DNA of 64,000 nt, taken from contig NZ_QUHR01000005.1 of NCBI RefSeq assembly GCF_003479605.1, positions 158,518-222,517 on the forward strand, in the 5' to 3' direction. The notes under the pieces were generated by a model, which was not told where the DNA came from, did no database searches, and saw only the letters and a program-made list of their open reading frames with translations. This document shows, piece by piece, positions 36,225 through 44,245 of the stretch (positions are counted from its first letter, which is position 1; each line of letters starts with the position of its first letter). This stretch comes from Roseburia sp. AF12-17LB (lineage in GTDB: Bacteria; Bacillota; Clostridia; Lachnospirales; Lachnospiraceae). The translations under genes were made by a program, and so were the position numbers.

Positions 36225-38861
36225 ATGAAAAAGAAGGTGCGAAAGGGAGTATGCCGTTTCCTTTGCGGATGCATGATTCTTTTTATGAGTCCGTGCAGTA
36301 TTCAGATGATAAGTGCGGAAACGGTAGAAGAAACTGAGGTGGCAGAATCTGAAAAAGCAGAAGTATTAGAAGCAGAAGTATTAGAAACAGAAGAAACCAA
36401 GCAGTTGGAAGAAATGCCGGATGAATTGACTTCATCTGTTTACGGAAGTGCGCAGACCTGGTATCCGGAAACTTCCGGGTATTTCATATTGATAGTTCGT
36501 GACAATGCAGGTGGAAGAACAGCTCGTTACCGGATTGACTGTAATATAGGGGAACGTCATTCCAATGGGATTAATTATCGAATCTATTATAAAATGTATC
36601 TGATTGGGGGAGACGAGCTTGGCATTACATTAGAAGATAGGGAATATTATACCAGACATGATAATGCAACTTCTGAAATAGGAGCAAGGGAATATCATCT
36701 TCCGGTTACGTTTCGTCTGCCGGAGCTGGGGCATCATTTTGAAGGAGTGTCTACCAGCAACTGCTATCAGACATACTTTGAGAGTATGGAAGAGGAAACC
36801 TGTAGTTTTGTGGTGGACACCAACGGATGTGGAATGACACCCTGGGGAGATGATGGCGCATGGCATAATGATAATATCGAAGTAAATTATCTCGAAAATC
36901 GTTATACCATTCATTATGATGGAAATGGGGCTACCAGCGGAACTGTTGCTTCTCAACCGGATGTGCTGTATGGAAAACCGATTCAATTACAGCAGAATCA
37001 GTATAAGAAAGAGTATACAGTAACCTTGGATGGAAATGGTGGAACATCTGAGGCAGAGAAACTTACCGCGGAAAGCACCTTTGCCGGGTGGGAAGATCAT
37101 AACAGTTTTTATTATAACGGAATAGAATTTCCGTGGTATGCATTTGATGCCCCCTGTTATGCAAAAGCAAATCAGGATTTACTGGAAAGTTTCGGGTTTA
37201 ATAAGGCAGCATTAGTAAAACATTTCTATCAGTATGTGATACAGGGCAGGGAACGAAGAATATCCAGTCCATATTTTCGATTGACGGATTATATGAAATA
37301 TGGAGGGGAAGATTTAAAACAGGCATTTGGCAGCCGGCGTGAGTCATATTTATTACATTGGATAAATCATGGATATAATGAGCATAGAGAGGGAATAGGC
37401 ACAATCGGTGTGCCGGAAGCGTTATCGGAACTTTCTGTATACGAAGATAAGGCACAGGTATTAAATTTATCTTCAAAGCATAAGGGAGAGGTTCTATTAA
37501 AGGCACAATGGAAGGATGCAGAAGTAATACTTCCATCTGCAAAGCGCAGTGGGTATGCGTTTGCCGGCTGGGCAGACAGGAAAGGTGCTAAAGAGCCGGT
37601 ATATAATTCAGGAGATAAGGTAGTGGTAACGGAGAATCAGACCTTTTATGCCATTTGGAAGAAATCAAAGCCACCGGTTATAGAGCGGACGATATCGATT
37701 CAGAATGGAACGGATGGATTCTATACATATGTCTTTGTGCGGGATGGCGGAGATGGAATTAAAAAGACTGCTTTTGCGGTGTGGAGTGAAAACCAGGGTC
37801 AGGATGATTTGACGGCAGAATGGCAGATGTCAGAATTAGGAGAAAAAGGGGACTATTTTATAGAGGGGCAAAACTATAATTACCGTTATTATACCTCTGC
37901 TGTAAAACATAAGAATGAATATGGAAGGCATCTGATTTCAATTTATGCATATGACAGTCTGGATGGCTATGCAACAGCAGATACGGATTTTTGCTATTGC
38001 TTTCCAATCATTTTTGATGGAAATGGAGGCCTGATCGATGGAGAAGAGACAAAGCAGGAGAGCCGATATTATGGGACACCCTATGGAGAAATGCCAGACG
38101 CCGTGCGGGAGAACTTCCTTTTCTTAGGATGGAGCACAGAGCCGGATACAGAACAGGACAAAGAGGAAGATAAAAAGCCGGATGTAATATGGCAGGAAAA
38201 AGAACTTATCGGGGAAGAAGATGTTTTTTGCCATGCAGGGGAACAGAGATTATATGCACAGTGGGATGAGAGTCCTGTTATTGAGGCAAAAGATCAGTAT
38301 TATAGTTTGACGGATGCAAGAAGCGGCAGGATTACAGAGGAAATACTTTTGCAGCAGGCATGTGCAAAGGACAGAGAAAACAGCTCAGAAGATAATCCGG
38401 AAGGTATCTTAGAGAGCGGAGTAGATGAAGAGAAGAATACTGTTTTTTGCGTGGAAGATTATACGGAAGAAGAGTGGAAGAACTTTGCGCATGAAGGAAC
38501 CACCACGATTACTTATTATGCAAAAGATGCAGTTGGCAATGTCAGCAGAAAACAGGTTACCGTTTATCTGGTGGATACTACCTCGCAACAGGTGGAGGAC
38601 AAAGAAAAAACGTTTCGATTTATCAGTGAAAAATATCTTGATACCATAACACAGGATTCTATTTGGAGGAGAGAAGAAAATTACAGACAGTTAGAAGAGG
38701 CATTGCAAAGGAATACGGCTTTAGAAGTCTGGAATTTATCACATCAACAGATGAATGAGATGAAAGAATATGAATTGCAGCATAATACTGGGAAAATGAC
38801 GGAAATAGAGCGTTTTCGGAACAAATTTATCCATTGTATCGGTGAATATGCCGAAATTTAG
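36225..38861 (+). CDS. Large secreted protein with InlB B-repeats
   Basis: An 878-residue secreted protein. Signal peptide at residues ~1-33 (basic start, FLCGCMILFMSPCSIQM, cut near ISAE). A Glu-rich spacer follows, then a beta domain, then Listeria-Bacteroides/InlB B-repeat units (TIHYDGNGATSG, VTLDGNGGTSEAEK, SGYAFAGWADRKGAK, FLFLGWSTEP). Near residue 750 an Ig-like segment carries GTTTITYYAKDAVGNVSRKQ. No LPxTG or membrane anchor is at the C-terminus. ATG 36225 has an AGGGGGG ribosome binding site. It is probably the surface-exposed adhesin or cargo of the Tad-like machine, inferred from the operon. Confidence 0.8.
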   Translation: MKKKVRKGVCRFLCGCMILFMSPCSIQMISAETVEETEVAESEKAEVLEAEVLETEETKQLEEMPDELTSSVYGSAQTWYPETSGYFILIVRDNAGGRTARYRIDCNIGERHSNGINYRIYYKMYLIGGDELGITLEDREYYTRHDNATSEIGAREYHLPVTFRLPELGHHFEGVSTSNCYQTYFESMEEETCSFVVDTNGCGMTPWGDDGAWHNDNIEVNYLENRYTIHYDGNGATSGTVASQPDVLYGKPIQLQQNQYKKEYTVTLDGNGGTSEAEKLTAESTFAGWEDHNSFYYNGIEFPWYAFDAPCYAKANQDLLESFGFNKAALVKHFYQYVIQGRERRISSPYFRLTDYMKYGGEDLKQAFGSRRESYLLHWINHGYNEHREGIGTIGVPEALSELSVYEDKAQVLNLSSKHKGEVLLKAQWKDAEVILPSAKRSGYAFAGWADRKGAKEPVYNSGDKVVVTENQTFYAIWKKSKPPVIERTISIQNGTDGFYTYVFVRDGGDGIKKTAFAVWSENQGQDDLTAEWQMSELGEKGDYFIEGQNYNYRYYTSAVKHKNEYGRHLISIYAYDSLDGYATADTDFCYCFPIIFDGNGGLIDGEETKQESRYYGTPYGEMPDAVRENFLFLGWSTEPDTEQDKEEDKKPDVIWQEKELIGEEDVFCHAGEQRLYAQWDESPVIEAKDQYYSLTDARSGRITEEILLQQACAKDRENSSEDNPEGILESGVDEEKNTVFCVEDYTEEEWKNFAHEGTTTITYYAKDAVGNVSRKQVTVYLVDTTSQQVEDKEKTFRFISEKYLDTITQDSIWRREENYRQLEEALQRNTALEVWNLSHQQMNEMKEYELQHNTGKMTEIERFRNKFIHCIGEYAEI

Positions 38862-38879
38862 AAAGAAAGAAGAAATTGG

Positions 38880-38909
38880 TTGCACAATAAAAATGACTTA
38901 TGGTATAGT
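38880..38909 (+). promoter_or_regulatory. Sigma-A promoter of the 38939 gene
   Basis: The -35 TTGCAC, 18 bp, -10 TATAGT. Transcription would start near 38916, after the upstream TTG at 38909, which supports the later TTG 38939 as the start codon. Confidence 0.55.
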
Positions 38910-38938
38910 TGGAGAAAAGTGAAAGGAGTTATGAAAAA

Positions 38939-39718
38939 TTGAATCCAAAGAAAAAAATATTGATTTTATCAGGCTGTCTGCTTACAGTGGCAGCTGTAGT
39001 TGGTGGTACATTTTTCGTACAGAAGAGCAGTAATCATGTTTTAAACAAAACATCCATAGGAAAATTCCACGAAGCAGAGGAGCATACTGCAACAGGAGTT
39101 GTGGTATGTAAGACGGAAGCATTGCAGGAGGTATTTCAGCAGAAGAAAGAAGAGGTTCTGTTGGCAAAGCAGGAAGTGCCGGATGAATCCGAGGGAAAGA
39201 ATGAGAAAACCGATAAAAAGGGAACACAGGAAGTGACACCGGGAAAGGAACCAACAGAGCCGGCATCAACTGCAGGAGGGCCGGCCCCTTCAGCTCAGAA
39301 AAACGCAACGACATCCGGGGGACAGGAACCTGTCGGTGGAATTCCAGCAGCACCATCAGATGCACCATCGGAAACTCCGGCAGCACCATCAGATACACCG
39401 TCGGAAACTCCGGCAGCACCATCAGATACACCGTCAGAAACTCCGGCAACGACACCGACAGAACAGCCGGCAGAGGAAACAAAACCAGCAAATCCATGCC
39501 CGTATCCGCTTTGGACAGTGATGAGTTTTGATGATGGAACTATGGGATATTACTGGCCGATGGATTATGATATTGCAGATGCAGTAAGAGTGGACAAGGA
39601 ATTGTATGAATTACATTATACCAGACTGGTAAGTACAACTTTTGTGGGAAATTATGATGGCGCATATCATGTAAGATTAAGTAAATTCAGTTATCATATT
39701 CCGTATGCAGATGACTGA
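38939..39718 (+). CDS. Membrane-anchored protein with Pro/Ser/Thr-rich repeat stalk
   Basis: About 259 residues from TTG 38939 (AAAGGAG 10 bp upstream). There is one N-terminal membrane helix (KKILILSGCLLTVAAVVGG), a charged region, and a stalk with three 11-residue repeats of the type AAPSDTPSETP (39347-39445). The C-terminal domain of ~75 residues (WTVMSFDDGTMGYYWPMDYD) is not recognised. An ATG at 38931 overlaps the TTG but stops after three codons. It has its own promoter, so it may be expressed separately from the Tad-like operon just upstream. It ends at a hairpin shared with the convergent CorC gene. Confidence 0.7.
   Translation: MNPKKKILILSGCLLTVAAVVGGTFFVQKSSNHVLNKTSIGKFHEAEEHTATGVVVCKTEALQEVFQQKKEEVLLAKQEVPDESEGKNEKTDKKGTQEVTPGKEPTEPASTAGGPAPSAQKNATTSGGQEPVGGIPAAPSDAPSETPAAPSDTPSETPAAPSDTPSETPATTPTEQPAEETKPANPCPYPLWTVMSFDDGTMGYYWPMDYDIADAVRVDKELYELHYTRLVSTTFVGNYDGAYHVRLSKFSYHIPYADD
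39347..39445 (+). repeat. Tandem 33-bp coding repeat, three units
   Basis: Three near-identical 33-bp units, each starting GCAGCACCATCAGAT, in frame in the stalk of the 38939 gene. Copy number is likely to vary between strains. Confidence 0.9.
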
Positions 39719-39730
39719 TGATAGAAAAAG

Positions 39731-39778
39731 AAAGGTATATCGAAAACTCCCTAAGGAGTTTTCAGATATACCTTTTCG
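39731..39778. terminator. Bidirectional terminator between convergent genes
   Basis: Stem AAGGTATATC(g)AAAACTCC / GGAGTTTT(ca)GATATACCTT. The T-run is stronger on the minus strand (TTTCTTTTT). The stop codon of the minus-strand CorC gene lies in the loop. Confidence 0.8.
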
Positions 39779-41001
39779 ATTCTGTTCTTATCCATTTTTT
39801 CAACCCGGAGCAGGATTCCATTTTCTGTGGTAATGGATTCTCCCTCGTCCGGAAGATGGTCTAAATGTTCTAAGATATAGCCGCCAATGGAATCATAATC
39901 TTCTGACTCTAAATGAATCCCCAGTTTTTCGCACATATCATAAAGGTTCATGGAACCATTGACCAGGTATTCTTTTTCACTTAAAGCAGTAATATCAGCT
40001 TCTTCATTGGCATCATATTCGTCATGAATTTCGCCTACAATTTCCTCTAATAAATCCTCTAAAGTAACAAGACCGGCAGTTGCACCATATTCATCTAATA
40101 CGATAGCAATGTTGAGGGAAGAAGCCTGCATTTCTTTTAATAATTCAGCAGTATTCTTATGCTCATATGTAAAGAACGGTTCCCGCATAATAGAGCGAAT
40201 GGAAAAATTCGTCCGGTCATCATAGAGCAATAAATCCTTTACATTTAAAATACCAATGACATTGTCCGTGGTATCTTCATATACTGGTAATCTTGTATAT
40301 TTGGCTTCCCGGAAAATCTCTAATAATTTTTCGTAGCTGGCATTGACATCTACGAAAGTCATATCTATGCGGGGAACCATAATTTCTTTTGCTTCAGAAT
40401 CAGTTAAATCGAACACATTATTAATCATATTGCGTTCTTCATTCTCAATAACACCGGATTCGTGACTGACATTTACGATAGTACGAAGCTCGGCTTCTGT
40501 CATGGTCTGCTTCTTGGCATCAGGATTAATATGCAGGAGCTTTAAGAAGCCATGGGAAAGCATATTAATAATAAAGATGACAGGAGTAAGAACCTTCATA
40601 AGAAAGCTGACAACTCCGGAGTACGCCAATGCCAGTTTTTCGGAATGTATGGTAGCAATTGTTTTTGGAGTGATTTCACCGAAAATCAGAATCAAAACAG
40701 TTAAAATTCCAGTTGATATTCCGGCAGCAACACTTCCGAAAATGCGGATGGCAAGTGCTGTAGAAATAGCAGAGGCGGATAAGTTTACAATATTATTCCC
40801 GATTAAAATAGCGCTTAACATCTTAGATGAATGATCCGTGATAGCAAGCACGCGCTTTGCCCTTACATTTCCTTCATCTGCCAAGGTCCGCATCTTAATC
40901 CGGTTAACGGTTACAAGGGCGGTTTCAGCAGAAGAAAAGAATGCTGATAAAAGAATCAGTATGACAAGACTTACTAATTGGATGATATCTGTTCCACTCA
41001 A
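39751..41001 (-). CDS. CNNM/CorC-type transporter-like protein (hemolysin family)
   Basis: A 416-residue membrane protein. The N-terminal DUF21/CNNM domain has about four membrane segments, starting IIQLVSLVILILLSAFFSSAETAL and including FGEITPKTIAT. A tandem CBS pair follows (MVPRIDMTFVDVNASYEKLL; VLDEYGATAGLVTLEDLLEE), then the C-terminal CorC/HlyC domain. Members export Mg2+ or are linked to metal homeostasis. The TTG start at 41001 is selected because AGGTGG lies 6 bp upstream, within the end of the preceding gene; a longer reading to 41043 overlaps that gene. It is co-transcribed with the 79-residue gene upstream. Confidence 0.9.
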   Translation of the reverse strand: MSGTDIIQLVSLVILILLSAFFSSAETALVTVNRIKMRTLADEGNVRAKRVLAITDHSSKMLSAILIGNNIVNLSASAISTALAIRIFGSVAAGISTGILTVLILIFGEITPKTIATIHSEKLALAYSGVVSFLMKVLTPVIFIINMLSHGFLKLLHINPDAKKQTMTEAELRTIVNVSHESGVIENEERNMINNVFDLTDSEAKEIMVPRIDMTFVDVNASYEKLLEIFREAKYTRLPVYEDTTDNVIGILNVKDLLLYDDRTNFSIRSIMREPFFTYEHKNTAELLKEMQASSLNIAIVLDEYGATAGLVTLEDLLEEIVGEIHDEYDANEEADITALSEKEYLVNGSMNLYDMCEKLGIHLESEDYDSIGGYILEHLDHLPDEGESITTENGILLRVEKMDKNRIEKVYLKTP

Positions 41002-41002
41002 A

Positions 41003-41242
41003 TTAGTCCACCTGCAGATTGGAATAGTAATCCGTAAGAGCACTTAAATCTACCTCTGTATAGGATACCGGTTTATTTGCTTCATGATTTTTATAAATGG
41101 AGAAGCCTGCCCAGCCTATGATAAGTGCAATGACAACAACGGTAGCGGTATAACCCAGATAACGCTTGCATTTCTCCTGTTTCATTATTTTTTTACGATT
41201 TTTCTTTTGTTCTTTATAACGGTCAACTTTTTCCTGACTCAT
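41003..41242 (-). CDS. Small single-pass membrane protein
   Basis: A 79-residue protein starting at 41242 (GGAGATTTCTT before ATG). It has a very basic cytoplasmic N-terminus (KVDRYKEQKKNRKKIMKQEK), one membrane helix (about 31-50) and a short outer tail ending YYSNLQVD. The family is not recognised. It sits one base upstream of the CorC start and is therefore in the same operon. Confidence 0.75.
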   Translation of the reverse strand: MSQEKVDRYKEQKKNRKKIMKQEKCKRYLGYTATVVVIALIIGWAGFSIYKNHEANKPVSYTEVDLSALTDYYSNLQVD

Positions 41243-41370
41243 AAGAAATCTCCTTGCAATTTTTTTAATAATAATGGTATTATACACCATGTAGGAATAA
41301 AATTGAACAAAAAATTCAAAAACTAATAGAAAACTAATAGAAAACAGAAAAATAGAAGAAGGAAAGAAAA

Positions 41371-42012
41371 ATGAAGCAGGGAATAATTTTTGATATGGAT
41401 GGAACTCTGTGGGATTCTACAGTCGGTGTGGCAGAATCCTGGAATGAAATATTAAAACAGGAAAAAGTGAACCGTACACCTCTGACTGTAGAGGATTTTC
41501 GTGGAATCATGGGAAAAACAATGGATGTTATTGCAGCAAAATTTTTCCCGGATATGCCGGAAAAAGAGCGGATGGAACTTTTAGATAAATGTGGCGAATA
41601 TGAAAATGAATATCTGTCCGGGCATGGTGCGGTGTTATATCCGGGTGTGGAAGAAACCTTTGCAAAGCTGAAGGAAAAATATGAACTTTATATCGTAAGC
41701 AATTGTCAGAGCGGATATATCGAGGCTTTTCTTTCTTATTATAACTTAGGAAAATATATTTCGGATATAGAATGCTATGGAAATAATGAAAAACAGAAAG
41801 AAGATAATATAGCCCTGGTAGTATCCAGGAATGCACTTACCGATGCAGTGTATGTGGGAGATATCCAGAGCGATTACGAATCCAGCAAAAAGGCAGGAGT
41901 CGCTTTTATCCATGCAGCATATGGATTTGGCACAATTGATGATGAAGTACCGGAAATTGAAAATTTGTCACAGCTTCCGGAAGTGGTAGAAAAAGTATTT
42001 GCCGGAAAATAA
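41371..42012 (+). CDS. HAD-superfamily phosphatase (Gph/PGMB-like)
   Basis: A 213-residue soluble hydrolase. HAD motif I is FDMDGTLWDS with the nucleophile Asp, motif II is YIVSNCQSGY, a conserved Lys lies in NNEKQKEDN, and motif IV is YVGDIQSDYESSKKAG. A four-helix cap is inserted after motif I. It resembles phosphoglycolate phosphatase or beta-phosphoglucomutase-type proteins. The substrate is unknown. A terminator and repeat copy B follow. Confidence 0.88.
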   Translation: MKQGIIFDMDGTLWDSTVGVAESWNEILKQEKVNRTPLTVEDFRGIMGKTMDVIAAKFFPDMPEKERMELLDKCGEYENEYLSGHGAVLYPGVEETFAKLKEKYELYIVSNCQSGYIEAFLSYYNLGKYISDIECYGNNEKQKEDNIALVVSRNALTDAVYVGDIQSDYESSKKAGVAFIHAAYGFGTIDDEVPEIENLSQLPEVVEKVFAGK

Positions 42013-42054
42013 TTAAAATAGAAAACAGGAAACGAATGTAGAAATAAGAGAAAA

Positions 42055-42098
42055 AGAGTCTTGGTTGTTTGAAAAGAACGAAGCAAGGCTCTTTTTTT
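42055..42098 (+). terminator. Terminator of the HAD phosphatase gene
   Basis: Stem AGAGTCTTG / CAAGGCTCT with seven T. Repeat family 1 copy B starts right after. Confidence 0.75.
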
Positions 42099-42223
42099 GC
42101 TTTACAGGAAATTGCTTTCCTGTAAAGTAAAAAACGCTCCGCGAGGATGCGCACTGCGGCGTATAAGGTAGATGTCGCAAGCGACCGCCGCAGGCGCGGG
42201 AATGTGCCAAGGCACATTCTTTT
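42099..42223 (+). repeat. Dispersed repeat family 1, copy B
   Basis: Near-identical to copy A over its full length, from GCTTTACAGGAAATTGC to GGCACATTCTTT. It is followed, like copy A, by a GTGACAGGTT-containing stretch (42251-42263). With the terminator and the padR promoter it fills the 355-bp gap 42013-42367. Confidence 0.92.
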
Positions 42224-42270
42224 TTCTTGCCCGGCATTCGTAAAAGGCTGCCAGTGACAGGTTTTATAGG

Positions 42271-42299
42271 TTGACAAATAATATTATATGATATATAGT
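42271..42299 (+). promoter_or_regulatory. Sigma-A promoter of the PadR operon
   Basis: The -35 TTGACA and -10 TATAGT are separated by 17 bp. The following AT-rich stretch (GTATT...AATAC, about 42298-42321) could hold the PadR operator, but I see no clean ATGT/ACAT palindrome. Confidence 0.7.
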
Positions 42300-42367
42300 A
42301 TTGAATATAAAATAGTAATACATTAAAAATAATATTATATTTATGAAAATCTGGAGGGAGTGATTGC

Positions 42368-42691
42368 ATGGTATTTAATACAGGCGCGGCACTTCTGGAT
42401 GCAATTGTTTTAGCTGTAGTATCAAAGGATGAGGAAGGTACTTATGGTTATAAGATTACGCAGGATGTGCGGAAAGCCATTGAAGTGTCAGAATCAACGC
42501 TGTATCCGGTGCTGCGAAGATTGCAGAAGGACGGTTGTCTGGAAGTATATGACAGAGAATGTGGGGGCAGAAACCGAAGGTATTATAAGATAACTGGAAA
42601 TGGAAATGAAAGATTAACATATTATCGAAAGGAATGGGAAAATTATTCTTCGAAAATAACAGAATTATTTTCCGGAGAGGAGAAGATATGA
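42368..42691 (+). CDS. PadR-family transcriptional regulator
   Basis: A 107-residue winged-helix protein. The family core reads YGYKITQDVRKAIEVSESTL, then YPVLRRLQKDGCLEVY and GRNRRYYKITGNGNERL. It is the short PadR type, with only one C-terminal helix for dimerisation. Its ATGA overlap with the DUF1700 gene indicates one operon. PadR proteins are typically autorepressors released by small molecules or envelope stress. Confidence 0.93.
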   Translation: MVFNTGAALLDAIVLAVVSKDEEGTYGYKITQDVRKAIEVSESTLYPVLRRLQKDGCLEVYDRECGGRNRRYYKITGNGNERLTYYRKEWENYSSKITELFSGEEKI

Positions 42692-43380
42692 ACAGACAGG
42701 AGTTTATGAGAAGGCTGGAGCAGTTATTAGAAGGAATTCCGGAAGAGGAAAAACGGGAAGCAATTGCATACTATACCAGTTACTTTGAAGATGCAGGAGA
42801 AGAAAATGAAGAAAAAATAATCCGGGAATTAGAATCACCGGAAAAAGTGGCAGCAACCATCCGGGCAGATTTCCCAGGATGCAATAATAGTGAGACAGCA
42901 TCTTCCGGTAATCAGCAGAATTATAACGGTGCAAGCCAGAATATGGGGCAGCAGAATTATAACGGAGCGAGCCAGAATATGGGGCAGCAGAATTATAACG
43001 GAACGATCCAGAGGGAAGACAATACCACAAGAAATATTCTGCTTATAATCCTGCTGGTGCTTACTTCACCAATCTGGGGCTGTATTTTAGTAGCAATTGG
43101 TGGAACGTTAGCAGGAATTATCGGAGGACTATTTGGAATAGCAGTTGGTTGTGTAATTGGTGGAGTAGCGGTAGTCGGTGTGGCAATTACAATTTTGGTG
43201 ACAGGAGCAATCTCCTTAGGCTTTATCTCAATGGGAGCCGGACTTCTGATGCTTGCAATTGGATTATGTGCGGCCGGACTTCTGGTTCTGGTATGTGGAA
43301 AGTTTCTTCCATGGTTTGCAAAAGGAATTGCAAAATTATGGCAGTCACTGTTTAAGAAGAAAGGGGGCGCTTGCGCATGA
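42688..43380 (+). CDS. DUF1700 membrane protein with Q/N-rich repeats
   Basis: A 230-residue protein. The N-terminal ~65 residues are the DUF1700 helical domain (MNRQEFMRRLEQLLEGIPEE ... YYTSYFEDAGEENEE). Then comes a Gln/Asn/Tyr-rich linker with nearly three 12-residue repeats (QQNYNGASQNMG), and four to five membrane helices in a Gly-rich C-terminus. The ATG at 42688 overlaps the padR stop, and the end overlaps the DUF4097 start by ATGA. The PadR-DUF1700-DUF4097 trio is common in Firmicutes and is thought to sense envelope state. Confidence 0.9.
   Translation: MNRQEFMRRLEQLLEGIPEEEKREAIAYYTSYFEDAGEENEEKIIRELESPEKVAATIRADFPGCNNSETASSGNQQNYNGASQNMGQQNYNGASQNMGQQNYNGTIQREDNTTRNILLIILLVLTSPIWGCILVAIGGTLAGIIGGLFGIAVGCVIGGVAVVGVAITILVTGAISLGFISMGAGLLMLAIGLCAAGLLVLVCGKFLPWFAKGIAKLWQSLFKKKGGACA
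42913..43011 (+). repeat. Tandem 36-bp coding repeat (2.75 units)
   Basis: Units begin CAGCAGAATTATAACGG at 42913, 42949 and 42985. They are in frame within the DUF1700 gene and encode its Q/N-rich linker, so they are not a CRISPR array. Confidence 0.9.
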
Positions 43381-44159
43381 AAAAAGCATTAAAAATTATT
43401 TTTGGTATTGCATTAGGCTGCTTTCTTTTAGGCTGCGTGGTATTAGGAATTGGAATTGCAACCGGTGGAACCATGCGGGAATTTGTAGAAGCAGTGCAAA
43501 ATAATAAATTTGCATTTCATTGGGATATAACTGACTGGGAAGGACAGGATAAAGGAACAGCCAGTACAGAAGAGACTGCATTTGCACTGGAAGATGTGAA
43601 ATCACTTGATATCGATATGGATGCAGGAATGTTGAAAGTAGTCAAAGGAAAAGGCAAAGAGATTAAGGTAATAACAACTTCTAAAAATGCTGAGGTAGAG
43701 ACTGCATTGGAAGATGGAACTTTAATAATCAGCGAAAATTCCCATGCAGCATATTGGGGCGATGGAGTGCATCGTTTACAGGTGGTCATTGAAGTGCCGG
43801 AACAGCTTGAGTTAGAGGAACTTTCAGTTGAAGTAGGAGCAGGAGATATTGATATAAAAGAAGGACTGTTGACGACAGCATATGCAAGCTTGGATGTGGA
43901 TGCCGGAAATCTTGATTTTGCCGGTGAAGTAAAAGGTGATTTAGACGCCAATTGTAATGTGGGAAATATGGAATTGAAATTAACCGGAGAGCAGCAGGAT
44001 TACAATTATAGTTTAAGCTGTGATGTTGGTTCTATAAAAGTAGGAGATATTTCCGTTTCCGGACTTGGCAGAGAAAAAGAAATCGACAATGACGCAGATT
44101 ATGATATGGATATAAACTGTGATGTGGGAAATGTTGATGTAATTTTTGAAAAACGATGA
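43377..44159 (+). CDS. DUF4097 (adhesin-like beta-helix) membrane-anchored protein
   Basis: A 260-residue protein with an N-terminal membrane helix (about 6-28) followed by an extracellular repetitive beta-helix typical of DUF4097. Its periodic segments include SLDIDMDAGMLKVVKG, LSVEVGAGDIDIKEG, ASLDVDAGNLDFAGEV and YDMDINCDVGNVDVIFE. It is the third gene of the PadR operon (ATGA overlap), and the N-terminal ATG at 43377 is favoured over TTG 43371. The probable role is an outer-face partner of the DUF1700 protein. No enzyme activity is expected. Confidence 0.9.
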   Translation: MKKALKIIFGIALGCFLLGCVVLGIGIATGGTMREFVEAVQNNKFAFHWDITDWEGQDKGTASTEETAFALEDVKSLDIDMDAGMLKVVKGKGKEIKVITTSKNAEVETALEDGTLIISENSHAAYWGDGVHRLQVVIEVPEQLELEELSVEVGAGDIDIKEGLLTTAYASLDVDAGNLDFAGEVKGDLDANCNVGNMELKLTGEQQDYNYSLSCDVGSIKVGDISVSGLGREKEIDNDADYDMDINCDVGNVDVIFEKR

Positions 44160-44186
44160 GAAACACCCTTTGCGGGCTGCCAGCAT

Positions 44187-44236
44187 AAAAATGATAGCAG
44201 ATAATGTGAAAAGACATTGCCTGCTATCATTTTTTA
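44187..44236. terminator. Bidirectional terminator
   Basis: Stem AAAAATGATAGCAG / CTGCTATCATTTTT, with AATGT/ACATT pairing inside the loop. T-runs occur on both strands, serving the DUF4097 gene and the convergent ECF gene. Confidence 0.88.
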
Positions 44237-44245
44237 TAAAATTAT

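Noticed and set aside
38982..39497. 171-codon minus-strand frame with FPTVYLMVLPE repeats
   Set aside because: It is antisense to the Pro/Ser/Thr stalk repeat of the 38939 gene, so its repeats are a by-product.
41906..42277. Minus-strand open frame across repeat copy B, with similar frames at 52544-52888 and elsewhere sharing an LRRSLA-containing peptide
   Set aside because: The peptide is merely the translation of the family-1 repeat. It lacks a ribosome binding site and breaks at the repeat edges in each copy.
42913..43011. Regular 36-bp repeats that might suggest a CRISPR array
   Set aside because: The units are contiguous with no spacers and are in frame inside the DUF1700 gene.
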